From Epilithonimonas tenax DSM 16811 (lineage in GTDB: Bacteria > Bacteroidota > Bacteroidia > Flavobacteriales > Weeksellaceae), in NCBI RefSeq assembly GCF_000428485.1, contig NZ_AUAA01000002.1, forward strand, positions 124,001-188,000: a stretch of DNA of 64,000 nucleotides. The letters run 5' to 3'. The translations under genes and the position numbers were made by a program. The notes under the pieces were generated by a model, which did not search any database, had not been told where the DNA came from, and saw only the letters and a program-made list of their open reading frames with translations. Position 1 is the first letter of the stretch, and every line of letters begins with the position of its first letter. Of this stretch, positions 9,301-17,608 are shown piece after piece.

Positions 9301-9910
9301 CATCACGATAAGCGCCTGGCTGATTCACTTCGTGAGAAGACAAACCTGTTCCCGCTTTTGGAGAATAAGGTTGGATTGTGTAACCTTTGTACAGCAAGCC
9401 TTTGTCATAGATTTGTTTCAAAAGCCACCAAACCGATTCCATATATTTTGGTTTGTAGGTGATGTATGGATTTTCCATATCCACCCAATAACCGATTTTT
9501 TCGGTCATATCGTTCCAGACATCGGTGTAGCGCATCACGGCGTTTTTACAAGCTTCGTTGTATTCTTCGATGCTGATTTTCTTGCCGATATCTTCTTTGG
9601 TAATTCCCAATTCTTTCTCAACACCCAATTCTACTGGAAGTCCGTGTGTGTCCCAACCTGCTTTTCGGAAAACTTGTTTTCCGGATTGCGTTTGGAAACG
9701 GCAGAAAATATCCTTAATTGCTCTCGCCATCACGTGGTGAATACCCGGCATTCCGTTGGCAGAAGGCGGTCCTTCATAAAAAACAAACTCCGGCTGTCCT
9801 TCGCGGATCTCTACGGATTTTTTGAAAGTGTCGTTGGTTTTCCAAAATTCTGCAACGTTTTTTGCAGTTTCGGTAAGGCTAAGATTTTTATATTCGGTGA
9901 ACTTGCTCAT
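6344..9910 (-). CDS. ileS: Isoleucyl-tRNA synthetase
   Basis: 1188 residues from ATG 9910; a TTG at 9916 is less likely. The class I signatures are PGIHHVMARAIKD near residue 55 (HIGH-type) and KNGQKMSKRLGN near 730 (KMSKR). Between them is a large editing domain (about 190-490). The anticodon domain follows (SRSRYWGIPLPIW, EIDRWILSELN). The C-terminal part shows no zinc-finger cysteines. Length, KMSKR and C-terminus fit the eukaryote-like IleS class, often naturally mupirocin-tolerant. That last point is family knowledge, not shown here. Confidence 0.96.
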   Translation of the reverse strand: MSKFTEYKNLSLTETAKNVAEFWKTNDTFKKSVEIREGQPEFVFYEGPPSANGMPGIHHVMARAIKDIFCRFQTQSGKQVFRKAGWDTHGLPVELGVEKELGITKEDIGKKISIEEYNEACKNAVMRYTDVWNDMTEKIGYWVDMENPYITYKPKYMESVWWLLKQIYDKGLLYKGYTIQPYSPKAGTGLSSHEVNQPGAYRDVSDTTVVAQFKIKQAPENASETWKKLSAIAYSGSKIDSSEAAGNSCGGALHWEEFDNQQPRSDVYFLAWTTTPWTLPSNTALTVGPKIDYVLVKTFNQYTFEPINIILAKALVAKQFAKKYAEGTDEDFANYTSETKVIPYKILAEFKGADLVGIQYKQLLDYATPYQNPENAFRVIAGDFVTTEDGTGIVHTAPTFGADDAKVAKEATPEVPPMLVLDENGNPVPLVDMQGKFLSIVKDETYGFANEYVKGEYLNEEEKAVEFNIQKENLKSIISDLKAYLSVDERIALKLRKENKAFKVEKYVHSYPHSWRTDEPLLYYPLDSWFIKVTDVKDRMFDLNETINWKPKSTGEGRFGNWLKNANDWNLSRSRYWGIPLPIWRTEDKKEEVIIGSVEELYNAIEKSIEAGFQKENPFQSFEIGNMSEENYALVDLHKNIVDQITLVSASGKAMKRESDLIDVWFDSGAMPYAQLHYPFENKEQVDNNKAFPADFIAEGVDQTRGWFYTLHAIATTVFDSVAYKNVVSNGLVLDKNGQKMSKRLGNAVDPFETLSVYGPDATRWYMISNANPWENLKFDIEGIDEVRRKFFGTLYNTYSFFALYANVDGFKYLESNIENRPEIDRWILSELNLLIKDVKSFYEDYEPTKASRAINNFVNDNLSNWYVRLCRRRFWKGDYSDDKISAYQTLYTCLETVAKLSAPIAPFFMDQLFQDLNKVTGKDVVNSVHLTDFPVVDESLIDQDLVEKTHLAQQITSMVFSLRKKENIKVRQPLQKVMIPVLDKKTEQQILAVSELIKQEVNVKELQLINAEEAAHLIVKQIKPNFKTLGARLGKDMKTVAGEISNFTSEQIASLEKEGKATVSGYEITTDDVEISTKDIPGWTVASEGKVTVALDLTLTDQLKSEGIAREFINRVQNLRKEKNFDLTDKIAIQLEEDSPFQKEIISNDAYISAEVLSDKIEFVNSLSDFDEIEIDEEKFKVKINKK

Positions 9911-10049
9911 TTTCAATGTCTCAAATCTGTTTTTGATAGATTAAGTTTGCGAATTTAGTGATTTTTGTCGATTTTTAAAGCATCTTTTATGCGGTTTCTG
10001 AATGTTAAAAACTTCAAATTCAGAATCATAAAATTGGTTTATGTTTTTA

Positions 10050-10057
10050 TAAATTTG
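10050..10057 (+). promoter_or_regulatory. Candidate -7 box for the pigment acyl-CoA ligase
   Basis: TAAATTTG fits TAnnTTTG, 19 bp before the TTG start at 10077. An in-frame TAA at the same place rules out an earlier start. Confidence 0.4.
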
Positions 10058-10076
10058 TCACTTAAAATTATCATCC

Positions 10077-11372
10077 TTGGAACTATACCCAACCATTGAA
10101 AAATCCGATTTAAAATCAATCAAAACCTTTCAGGAAAGCCAACTGAAAGAGCTTTTGGTTTACTTAAAATCCAATTCGCCGTTTTATCAAAAATTATTTA
10201 AAGACCATAAAATTGATATTAAAGACATCAAGACGCTTGAGGATTTGTCCAAAATCCCGACAACTTCAAAAAATGATATTCAGGCAAATAATCAGGATTT
10301 TTTCTGTGTTCCTCAGACGGAGATTGTGGATTACAGCACGACCTCGGGAACTTTGGGTGATCCTGTCACTTTTGGGTTATCAGATAAAGATCTGGAAAGA
10401 CTGGCTTATAACGAAGCCATTTCTTTTGCCTGCGCAGGGATCCAAAAGGGCGATGTGGTGCAGATGATTACAACCATCGATAAGCGTTTTATGGCTGGTT
10501 TGGCTTATTTCCTTGGATTGAGAAAAATGGGAGCCAGTGTTGTAAGAATGGGACCTGGGATTCCGGAATTGCAATGGGATTCGATCTTTCGATACAAGCC
10601 GAAGTATCTGATCACTGTTCCTTCTTTCCTTCTTAAAATGATAGATTACGCAGAGAAACACGGTATCGATTATAAAAATTCCAGCGTTTACGGCGCAATT
10701 TGTATTGGTGAGGGTCTTAAAAACCAAGATTTTACAGATAATATTTTGTCCCGTAAAATAAAGGAAAGATGGAATATCCAATTGTTTTCCACATACGCTT
10801 CTACGGAAATGAGCACGGCTTTTACAGAATGCGAATTCCAAATTGGCGGTCATCACCATCCGGAACTCCTCATTACAGAAATTCTTGATGAAAATGAAAA
10901 GCCAGTGAAGGAGGGCGAAAGCGGCGAATTGACGGTTACAACTTTGGGTGTAGAAGCCATTCCATTGTTAAGATTCAAAACCGGAGATCTGTTGAGAGCA
11001 CATTACGAACCTTGCCAATGTGGTAGGCATACGATGCGACTGGGTCCGGTTTTGGGCAGAAAACAGCAGATGGTCAAATACAAAGGAACCACACTTTATC
11101 CACCGGCTATGACTGATATTATGAATGATTTTGAGAAGATCAGCTGTTATCAGATTGTCATAAAATCGGACGAAATCGGCTTGGATGAGATCATTATCAG
11201 ACTGAGTACAGACCATGAAACCGATACATTTGTGGATGAAGTGAGGGATCATTTCCGAGCAAAGTTGAGGGTGAGTCCGAAAATCGAAGTTTTGGATTTT
11301 GAAATGTTGTCGAAAGTTGTTTTCAATCCCACGAGTCGTAAACCGGTTAATTTGATAGATCTTCGAAATTAA
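10077..11372 (+). CDS. Phenylacetate-CoA ligase-like (AMP-binding) acyl-activating enzyme of the flexirubin cluster
   Basis: 431 residues in the PaaK-like branch of adenylate-forming enzymes. The phosphate-binding loop is YSTTSGTLGDPVTFG near residue 88. FSTYASTEMSTAF near 240 and RFKTGDLLRAHYEPCQCG near 300 are the other core motifs. It probably activates an aryl acid such as 4-coumarate for loading onto ACP or CoA. The start must be TTG: an in-frame stop lies 27 bp upstream and the next Met is deep inside the domain. It is convergent with the halogenase (12-bp gap) and first in the pigment locus. Confidence 0.88.
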   Translation: MELYPTIEKSDLKSIKTFQESQLKELLVYLKSNSPFYQKLFKDHKIDIKDIKTLEDLSKIPTTSKNDIQANNQDFFCVPQTEIVDYSTTSGTLGDPVTFGLSDKDLERLAYNEAISFACAGIQKGDVVQMITTIDKRFMAGLAYFLGLRKMGASVVRMGPGIPELQWDSIFRYKPKYLITVPSFLLKMIDYAEKHGIDYKNSSVYGAICIGEGLKNQDFTDNILSRKIKERWNIQLFSTYASTEMSTAFTECEFQIGGHHHPELLITEILDENEKPVKEGESGELTVTTLGVEAIPLLRFKTGDLLRAHYEPCQCGRHTMRLGPVLGRKQQMVKYKGTTLYPPAMTDIMNDFEKISCYQIVIKSDEIGLDEIIIRLSTDHETDTFVDEVRDHFRAKLRVSPKIEVLDFEMLSKVVFNPTSRKPVNLIDLRN

Positions 11373-11384
11373 GTCAGAGTACTG

Positions 11385-12632
11385 CTATTGTTGCTCCAGC
11401 TTTTCGGATTTGATAAAATGAGCCAGATTCTTGATTGCGGTGTCGTGGATCCTCACAAACGTATTTTTTTTATCCCAAACATAACCTGCCAAAACCGCGC
11501 AGATTTTTCTTTTCACATCGGGGTTTTCCGGCTGATGAAAAAATAGTTCCTGAAGATTTCCGGTGTACCATTCCTTCACGTACGTTGTGAAAACATTCAC
11601 GCCGTATAAGATGTAATCTGCATATTCCTTTTGCCAATCTATGGTTTCGCCGTTCAGTTGTCTGATGGCTAATTTTGCAGCCAGCATTCCTGATTCTGTC
11701 GCAAAGGCCATTCCGGAGGAGAAAACCGGATCCAAAAATTCTGAAGCATTTCCAGTCAAAGCAAATCCGTCCCCGAATAACTTTTTAACAGAACAGGAAT
11801 AATCTTTCAGATGTCTCGGTTCAAAAAGAAAATCAACATGGCCGAAGCGTTTCACGTAATAATTTGAGAGTGAAATGGCTTTTCTTAAAGCTTCTGAAGT
11901 ATCACCATTTTTGGATAACTGATCAATGTAATCTGTTGGACCTACGATGCCGACGCTTGTATTGCCGTTAGAAAAAGGGATGACCCAAAGCCAGACCTCG
12001 GTTTCAATGATGTCAAATGAGATCAAAGTTCCTTCCTCACCTTCTTCTCTGTTAATATCTTTAACGTGGGTAAAAATAGCGGAGTGCGGAGACAGTTTAG
12101 AGGGTTTTTCAAGGTCTAATAATCTTGGAAGAACTCTACCGTAACCGCTGGAATCGATGACGAATTTTGAGTGGATCTCTTTAAGTTGTCCGTTTTTACT
12201 TTTAACAGTAGTGATAGAATCTGTTCCATTGAATTCGATTCCGATCACTTCGGTTTCAAATTCCAGATCGATGCCTTTGCTGGTCACTTCCTGAGCCAAA
12301 GTGTGGTCAAAATCAGCTCTCGGAACCTGCCAGGTCCAATCCCAGCCTTCTCCAAATTTGTTGCTGAAATCGAAAACACAAATGTCGTCTCCTCTCATAA
12401 AACGGGCACCGCGTTTTTTTTCAAAGCCCATCTTGTCTAAGGCAGGAAATAATCCCGCTTCCTCGAAATGATCCATTACTCTGGGAATCAGGCTTTCACC
12501 AACAACGAGTCTTGGGAATCGTGTTTTTTCAACAACTTTGACATTGATGTTGTTTTTTTTGAGAAAAGAAGAGGAAACGCAGCCCGAAGGGCCGGCTCCA
12601 ATGACCAAAACATCAACAATTTCTTTGTCCAT
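11385..12632 (-). CDS. FAD-dependent halogenase/monooxygenase (tryptophan-halogenase-like) of the pigment cluster
   Basis: 415 residues from ATG 12632. The dinucleotide fold is IGAGPSGCVS (residues 11-20). PRLVVGESLIPR (40-51) is the conserved VGE(S)xxP segment. WLWVIP (214-219) matches the WxWxIP motif of flavin-dependent halogenases, which is usually lost in hydroxylases. The likely job is chlorination, or possibly hydroxylation, of the aryl ring. Chlorinated flexirubins are known from the group, but the substrate is inferred from context. It is divergent from the tyrosine ammonia-lyase gene and convergent with the ligase. Confidence 0.85.
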   Translation of the reverse strand: MDKEIVDVLVIGAGPSGCVSSSFLKKNNINVKVVEKTRFPRLVVGESLIPRVMDHFEEAGLFPALDKMGFEKKRGARFMRGDDICVFDFSNKFGEGWDWTWQVPRADFDHTLAQEVTSKGIDLEFETEVIGIEFNGTDSITTVKSKNGQLKEIHSKFVIDSSGYGRVLPRLLDLEKPSKLSPHSAIFTHVKDINREEGEEGTLISFDIIETEVWLWVIPFSNGNTSVGIVGPTDYIDQLSKNGDTSEALRKAISLSNYYVKRFGHVDFLFEPRHLKDYSCSVKKLFGDGFALTGNASEFLDPVFSSGMAFATESGMLAAKLAIRQLNGETIDWQKEYADYILYGVNVFTTYVKEWYTGNLQELFFHQPENPDVKRKICAVLAGYVWDKKNTFVRIHDTAIKNLAHFIKSEKLEQQ

Positions 12633-12657
12633 TTGATTAATAAAACTTTTATCTTTG
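12624..12657 (+). promoter_or_regulatory. Predicted promoter of the forward pigment operon
   Basis: TTTG (12624-12627), 22 bp, then TATCTTTG (12650-12657): a good match to the Bacteroidota TTTG/TAnnTTTG pattern, 61 bp before the ammonia-lyase ATG. It overlaps the first codons of the divergent halogenase gene. Confidence 0.55.
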
Positions 12658-12718
12658 CGCAAAATTAACGACAATATATTTAATTATATTACAATTTTAC
12701 CTTTTATTACTATCATTA

Positions 12719-14245
12719 ATGAAAATCAGCAACTATCTAGATATTAGAGATTTCCAGAAAATAATCATTGAGCATAAAAACATAGAATTAGATGATGCGC
12801 TTCTGCAGAGGGTGAGTGCCAGCTTCCAGTTTCTAAAAGAATTTTCGAAAAATAAAGTCATTTATGGTGTCAATACTGGTTTTGGACCAATGGCACAATT
12901 CAAGATCAATGATCAGGATACGCATCAGCTGCAGTACAATCTTATCAGAAGTCATTCTTCCGGCATCGGAAATTCATTGCCTGCAGATGAGGTAAAAGCC
13001 TGTATGTTGGCGAGGCTCAATACGCTTTCATTAGGAAGATCGGGTGTTCACGATTCTGTGGTTCATTTGCTTAAAGAATTGATAAACAGAAATATTACGC
13101 CCTTGATTTTCGAGCACGGCGGTGTTGGTGCCAGCGGCGATCTGGTTCAGCTGGCTCACTTGGCTTTGGTTCTCATTGGTGAAGGTGAGGTTTTCTACAA
13201 TGGCGACAGAAGATCCACAAGAGATGTTTTTGAAACTGAAGGTTTACAGGCAATTAATGTTGAAATCCGAGAAGGTCTTGCTCTGATGAACGGAACATCT
13301 GTAATGTCAGGAATTGGGATTATCAATGCTTACAAAGCCAACCAGTTAACCGAAATTTCTATCAGATTATCTTGTGCGATCAATGAATTGGTTCAGGCCT
13401 ATGATGATCATTTTTCAGAATCGCTTAATGCGACCAAAAAACACCTGGGACAACAGAAAGTAGCAGAAAAAATGCGCACTTATTTGTCTGATAGCAAGCT
13501 GATAAGAAAAAGAGAAGACCATCTTTATACCAGTTTCGAAGAGCAGGACAAAGTTTTCAAAGAAAAAGTACAGGAATATTATTCTTTGAGATGTGTGCCG
13601 CAGATTTTGGGCCCAGTTCTGGATACTTTGGAATATACGGAGAATGTTCTCGAGAATGAGATCAATTCAGCCAATGACAATCCAATCATTAATGTTGAAG
13701 ATCAGCACGTTTACCATGGTGGGAATTTCCATGGGGATTACATTTCACTCGAAATGGACAAGCTGAAGATCGTTGTGACAAAAATGACCATGTTGGCAGA
13801 AAGACAACTCAATTATCTTTTGAATGCGAAGATCAATGAGATTTTTCCACCTTTTGTAAATTTGGGTAAGTTGGGATTCAATTTTGGGATGCAGGGCGTT
13901 CAGTTTACTGCGACTTCTACCACGGCAGAAAGTCAAATGCTGTCCAATCCTATGTACATTCACAGTATTCCGAATAACAATGATAATCAGGATATTGTAA
14001 GTATGGGAACCAATGCAGCTGTCATTTGCAGAAAGGTAATTGAAAATGCTTTTGAGGTTTTTGCGATTGAATTGATTACCGTTGTTCAGGCAGTAGAATA
14101 TCTTGGTTTTCAGGAGCAGATTTCGTCTAGTACAAAAGAATTATACACAGACATCAGGAAAATTATGCCTGCATTTTCAGAAGATATGGTCATGTATCCG
14201 TACTTGGAAAGCGTCAAGCAGTATCTGAAAAATTATAAATATTAA
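12719..14245 (+). CDS. Tyrosine ammonia-lyase (HAL/PAL family), flexirubin starter enzyme
   Basis: 508 residues. The MIO-forming Ala-Ser-Gly is at 138-140 within EHGGVGASGDLVQL. The catalytic-loop Tyr is in VIYGVNTGFG (about 46-55). The substrate-selectivity segment reads IRSHSSG, as I recall it for the Flavobacterium johnsoniae tyrosine ammonia-lyase. The long motifs SANDNPIINV and GGNFHGDYIS are also shared with that enzyme. It should deaminate L-tyrosine to 4-coumarate, the aryl starter of flexirubin. No histidine-utilisation genes are nearby, which argues against HutH. It opens the forward operon, with a 13-bp gap to the FabG-like gene. Confidence 0.93.
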   Translation: MKISNYLDIRDFQKIIIEHKNIELDDALLQRVSASFQFLKEFSKNKVIYGVNTGFGPMAQFKINDQDTHQLQYNLIRSHSSGIGNSLPADEVKACMLARLNTLSLGRSGVHDSVVHLLKELINRNITPLIFEHGGVGASGDLVQLAHLALVLIGEGEVFYNGDRRSTRDVFETEGLQAINVEIREGLALMNGTSVMSGIGIINAYKANQLTEISIRLSCAINELVQAYDDHFSESLNATKKHLGQQKVAEKMRTYLSDSKLIRKREDHLYTSFEEQDKVFKEKVQEYYSLRCVPQILGPVLDTLEYTENVLENEINSANDNPIINVEDQHVYHGGNFHGDYISLEMDKLKIVVTKMTMLAERQLNYLLNAKINEIFPPFVNLGKLGFNFGMQGVQFTATSTTAESQMLSNPMYIHSIPNNNDNQDIVSMGTNAAVICRKVIENAFEVFAIELITVVQAVEYLGFQEQISSSTKELYTDIRKIMPAFSEDMVMYPYLESVKQYLKNYKY

Positions 14246-14258
14246 AGGCAAATAACCT

Positions 14259-14990
14259 ATGAAATGTGCAATCATCACAGGCGGATCCAGAGGAATCGGT
14301 AGAGCCATTTGTCTGAAACTGGCAGAAGAAAAACATTATCATATTCTCATCAACTACACTTCCAATGAAGCTGCAGCAAAGGAAACTTTGGCTAAAGTTG
14401 AAGACTTGGGTTCTACGGGAGAAATTCTTAAATTCGATGTAGGAAATGCCGAGGAAACTCAAAAAGTTTTAAATGAATGGCAGGAAAATAATCCAAAAGC
14501 TATCGTTGAGGTTATCGTCAATAATGCCGGAATTACAAGAGACGGATTATTCATGTGGATGCCAAGCGAAGACTGGAACTCTGTGATTAACACGAGTTTG
14601 AATGGTTTTTACAACGTCACCAATTTCTTCATTCAGAAGTTATTGAGAAACAAATACGGCAGAATTATCAATATGGTTTCTGTTTCCGGAGTGAAAGGAA
14701 CTGCCGGACAAACCAATTACTCAGCCGCAAAAGGCGCTTTGGTGGGCGTTACAAAAGCTCTCGCTCAGGAAGTTGCCAAGAGAAACATCACGGTAAATGC
14801 CGTGGCGCCAGGTTTCATAAAAACGGATATGACGCAGGATTTCAATGAAGATGAACTGAAAGCCATGATTCCCGCCAACCGTTTTGGTGAAGCGGAAGAA
14901 GTGGCAGATTTGGTTGCATTTTTAGCGTCAAAAAAAGCATCTTACATCACAGGAGAAATTATTAATATCAACGGCGGAATTTACTCCTAA
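14259..14990 (+). CDS. 3-oxoacyl-ACP reductase (FabG-like SDR) of the pigment cluster
   Basis: 243 residues, classical short-chain dehydrogenase. The cofactor loop is GGSRGIGRAI (8-17), then NNAGITRDG, the catalytic Ser in MVSVSGVKG, and YSAAKGALVG (Tyr-x3-Lys). It would reduce the 3-keto group in each polyene elongation round using NADPH. It sits between the ammonia-lyase and a ketosynthase, so it is a dedicated copy rather than housekeeping fabG. A hairpin repeat follows its stop. Confidence 0.9.
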   Translation: MKCAIITGGSRGIGRAICLKLAEEKHYHILINYTSNEAAAKETLAKVEDLGSTGEILKFDVGNAEETQKVLNEWQENNPKAIVEVIVNNAGITRDGLFMWMPSEDWNSVINTSLNGFYNVTNFFIQKLLRNKYGRIINMVSVSGVKGTAGQTNYSAAKGALVGVTKALAQEVAKRNITVNAVAPGFIKTDMTQDFNEDELKAMIPANRFGEAEEVADLVAFLASKKASYITGEIININGGIYS

Positions 14991-14995
14991 ATAAT

Positions 14996-15077
14996 GTACC
15001 AATGTACCAGTTTATCAGTTTAACCAATGTGCCAGTTTACCAATCCTTAAAATTGTTACATTGTCAGACTGATACAT
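14996..15077 (+). repeat. Intergenic hairpin repeat, copy 1
   Basis: The left half has several ACCAATGTA/CCAGTTTA units and the right half ends ATACATTGTTAAATT, roughly complementary to the left. It is one of four similar elements in the pigment locus (also 16575, 25670, 26005). Confidence 0.7.
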
Positions 15078-15090
15078 TGTTAAATTTAAA

Positions 15091-16314
15091 ATGATGGAAA
15101 ATAGGGTAGTTATTACTGGAATGGGAATTTATTCTTGCATCGGCACTTCTTTGGAAGAAGTGAAAGAATCTCTCTACGAAGGTAAATCCGGAATTGTTTT
15201 GGTTGATGAAAGAAAAGAATTTGGTTTCAGATCTGGTCTTAGTGGGGTCGTTCCGAAACCTGATCTGAAAAATCTTCTCAGCAGACGACAACGCGTAAGC
15301 ATGGGAGAAGAAAGCGAGTACGCCTATGTAGCAACCCTTGATGCTTTGAAACAAGCGAATATCGACCAAGATTTTTTAGACCAAAATGAAGTTGGAATTT
15401 TATACGGAAACGACAGCGTTTCAAAAGCTGTTGTAGAATCTATCGACATTGCGAGAGAAAAAAAAGATACGACATTAATGGGTTCAGGAGCGATTTTCAA
15501 ATCGATGAACTCCACTGTGACAATGAATCTTTCTACTATTTTTAAATTAAGAGGAATCAATTTAACCATCAGCGCAGCCTGTGCCAGCGGTTCTCATTCT
15601 TTAGGATTGGCTTATCTGCTGATCAAGAATGGGATGCAGGACATAGTGGTCTGTGGAGGTGCCCAAGAAACGAACAAATATTCTATGGCAAGTTTTGATG
15701 GTTTAGGAGTTTTTTCAGTAAGAGAAAATGAACCTACCAAAGCTTCAAGACCTTTTGATTCGGGAAGAGACGGGCTTATTCCTAGCGGAGGTGCAGCCAC
15801 CCTGATCGTGGAAAGTCTGGAATCTGCACAGAAAAGAGGTGCCACAATCCTTGCAGAAATTGTAGGCTGCGGATTCTCATCCAACGGCGGACATATTTCT
15901 ACGCCTAATGTAGACGGTCCAGCTCTGGCTATGGAAAGATCTCTGAAACAAGCCCATCTTTCTCCAAAAGACATAGATTACATCAATGCCCACGCAACTT
16001 CTACACCTTTGGGCGATGCCAATGAAGCTAAAGCAATCTATGAAATTTTTGGAAGTAAAGTTCCGGTAAGTTCTACCAAATCGATGACCGGTCATGAATG
16101 TTGGATGGCAGGTGCTAGTGAAGTGATTTATTCGATCCTCATGATGCAGAACGATTTTGTGGCCCCGAATATTAATTTGGAAAACCCCGATGAAGACGCA
16201 AAAAAGATAAATTTAATCTCCGAAACTACAAATCAAAAAATTGACGTATTTTTGTCGAATTCTTTCGGATTTGGGGGAACCAATTCTGCATTGATTGTTA
16301 AAAAATACGTTTAG
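15091..16314 (+). CDS. Beta-ketoacyl-ACP synthase (KAS I/II type), forward pigment operon
   Basis: 407 residues with an intact Cys-His-His triad: Cys164 in SAACASGSHS, His301 in NAHATSTPLGD, His335 in STKSMTGHE. The C-terminal SNSFGFGGTNSALIV is the usual KAS glycine-rich loop. It condenses malonyl-ACP with the growing acyl chain. The neighbouring ACP, reductase and ammonia-lyase put it in aryl-polyene elongation. Two adjacent Met codons (15091, 15094) are possible starts. Confidence 0.92.
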   Translation: MMENRVVITGMGIYSCIGTSLEEVKESLYEGKSGIVLVDERKEFGFRSGLSGVVPKPDLKNLLSRRQRVSMGEESEYAYVATLDALKQANIDQDFLDQNEVGILYGNDSVSKAVVESIDIAREKKDTTLMGSGAIFKSMNSTVTMNLSTIFKLRGINLTISAACASGSHSLGLAYLLIKNGMQDIVVCGGAQETNKYSMASFDGLGVFSVRENEPTKASRPFDSGRDGLIPSGGAATLIVESLESAQKRGATILAEIVGCGFSSNGGHISTPNVDGPALAMERSLKQAHLSPKDIDYINAHATSTPLGDANEAKAIYEIFGSKVPVSSTKSMTGHECWMAGASEVIYSILMMQNDFVAPNINLENPDEDAKKINLISETTNQKIDVFLSNSFGFGGTNSALIVKKYV

Positions 16315-16322
16315 ATAAAGCT

Positions 16323-16574
16323 ATGGAAAAAGACGAAATTGTTGCGGTTGTAAATGATTTTTTGGTTAATGAATTTGAAGTTGATCGTGATGATATTGTA
16401 AATGATGCTAATTTCAAAACCACTCTAGGCCTGGATAGTCTGGATTATATTGATATGGTAGTTGTTATAGAATCTAATTTCGGTGTTAAATTGGGAGAAG
16501 CGGACTTCAAAAAAATTGTTGTTTTCGATGATTTTTATAATGCTATTCAAAACAAAATTTCTGAAAAAATATAA
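16323..16574 (+). CDS. Acyl carrier protein 1 of the pigment cluster
   Basis: 83 residues, acidic four-helix ACP. The phosphopantetheine Ser is Ser39 in LGLDSLDYIDMVV. It carries the growing chain as a thioester after activation by a phosphopantetheinyl transferase encoded elsewhere. It starts 8 bp after the ketosynthase stop, and hairpin repeat 2 follows directly. Confidence 0.93.
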   Translation: MEKDEIVAVVNDFLVNEFEVDRDDIVNDANFKTTLGLDSLDYIDMVVVIESNFGVKLGEADFKKIVVFDDFYNAIQNKISEKI

Positions 16575-16641
16575 CAATTTAGCAATCTACCAATATTTTA
16601 AAATTGTGACACTGTTCCATTGATATATTGTTAAATTGAAA
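16575..16641 (+). repeat. Intergenic hairpin repeat, copy 2
   Basis: AACAATTTAGCAATCTACC at the left and ATTGATATATTGTTAAATT at the right are partly complementary. It fills the gap between the ACP and acyltransferase genes. Confidence 0.65.
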
Positions 16642-16643
16642 CT

Positions 16644-17528
16644 ATGAATAAGTGGAAAGGCAAATCTAAAGGCACAATTTTAGGATATAGAATCTTCGTC
16701 TGGTGCATTAGAAACATAGGAATCCGCAGTTCATATTTTGTGCTTTATTTTGTTGCTTTGTACTATTTTCTATTCGAAAAAAAGAGCAACCATTACATCT
16801 CATATTACTTCAGAAAACGGCTCAAATTCAGTTTCTGGAAAGCCAAACTAGCAGTATATAAAAGTTATTTTACGTTCGGAAAAACGTTAATTGATAAAAC
16901 GGCCATCTCAGCAGGGTTGAGAGGAAAATACACCTACGAATTCGACGGAATTGATACGCTCAAAAATCTTTTGGCCGAAAAAAAAGGTGGCGTCCTCATC
17001 AGCGCGCACATCGGTAATTTCGAAATAGCCGAACATTTTTTTGCCGATATTGATCTTGATTGCCAAATCAACTTAGTGACAACAGATCTGGAAGTTACAG
17101 TCATTAGAGAATACTTGGAAAGTGTTTCCGTAAAGAAAAGCAATGTGAAATTCATCTATGTGAAAGACGATATGTCGCATATTTTTGAAATCAATCAGGC
17201 GCTTTTAAACAATGAACTTATCTGTTTCACAGGTGACCGCTATTTCGAAGGCTCAAAATTCTTGGAAGCAGAACTGCTCGGAAAAACGGCCAAATTTCCT
17301 GCAGGACCTTTCCTTATTGCCTCCAGACTGCGCGTTCCCGTGGTGTATGTTTACGTGATGAAGGAAAAAAATCTCCATTATCACCTTTACGCAAGAGTTG
17401 CAGAGAACATAAAAAACCGAGATTCCCAAGGTTTGCTCAATTCCTACACCCAGAATCTGGAATCGATGCTCAAAAAATATCCACTACAGTGGTTCAATTA
17501 CTTCGATTTTTGGGACGATGTTGATTGA
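16644..17528 (+). CDS. Lysophospholipid acyltransferase, LpxL/HtrB-like
   Basis: 294 residues. The catalytic HX4E motif is HIGNFE near residue 121. CFTGDRYFEGSKFLEAELLG near 190-210 and FPAGPFLIASRLRVPVVYVY are the other family blocks. A membrane anchor lies near 25-50. In aryl-polyene clusters such enzymes are thought to attach an acyl group to the membrane-bound product. Here transfer of the polyenoyl chain or a lipid acyl group is inferred. A role in ordinary lipid A acylation is less likely given the cluster. Confidence 0.85.
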   Translation: MNKWKGKSKGTILGYRIFVWCIRNIGIRSSYFVLYFVALYYFLFEKKSNHYISYYFRKRLKFSFWKAKLAVYKSYFTFGKTLIDKTAISAGLRGKYTYEFDGIDTLKNLLAEKKGGVLISAHIGNFEIAEHFFADIDLDCQINLVTTDLEVTVIREYLESVSVKKSNVKFIYVKDDMSHIFEINQALLNNELICFTGDRYFEGSKFLEAELLGKTAKFPAGPFLIASRLRVPVVYVYVMKEKNLHYHLYARVAENIKNRDSQGLLNSYTQNLESMLKKYPLQWFNYFDFWDDVD

Positions 17529-17608
17529 TTTTCAATATATTTAGAGAAATAATTTACTGGTTGAGTAAATTTTACATCTAATGTCTACTATCTCAATTCT
17601 AAGAAAAA

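Noticed and set aside
9125-9958. 277-codon ORF on the plus strand opposite ileS
   Set aside because: It lies fully inside the well-conserved ileS gene, with Phe/Cys/His-rich composition typical of an antisense shadow. No family match.
12719-14245. Histidine ammonia-lyase (HutH) for histidine use
   Set aside because: No hutU, hutI or hutG neighbours. Sequence segments and cluster context fit tyrosine ammonia-lyase.
14996-15077. Possible CRISPR-like array from the repeated ACCAATGTA units
   Set aside because: Units are short, imperfect and without unique spacers. The element folds into a hairpin and recurs elsewhere.
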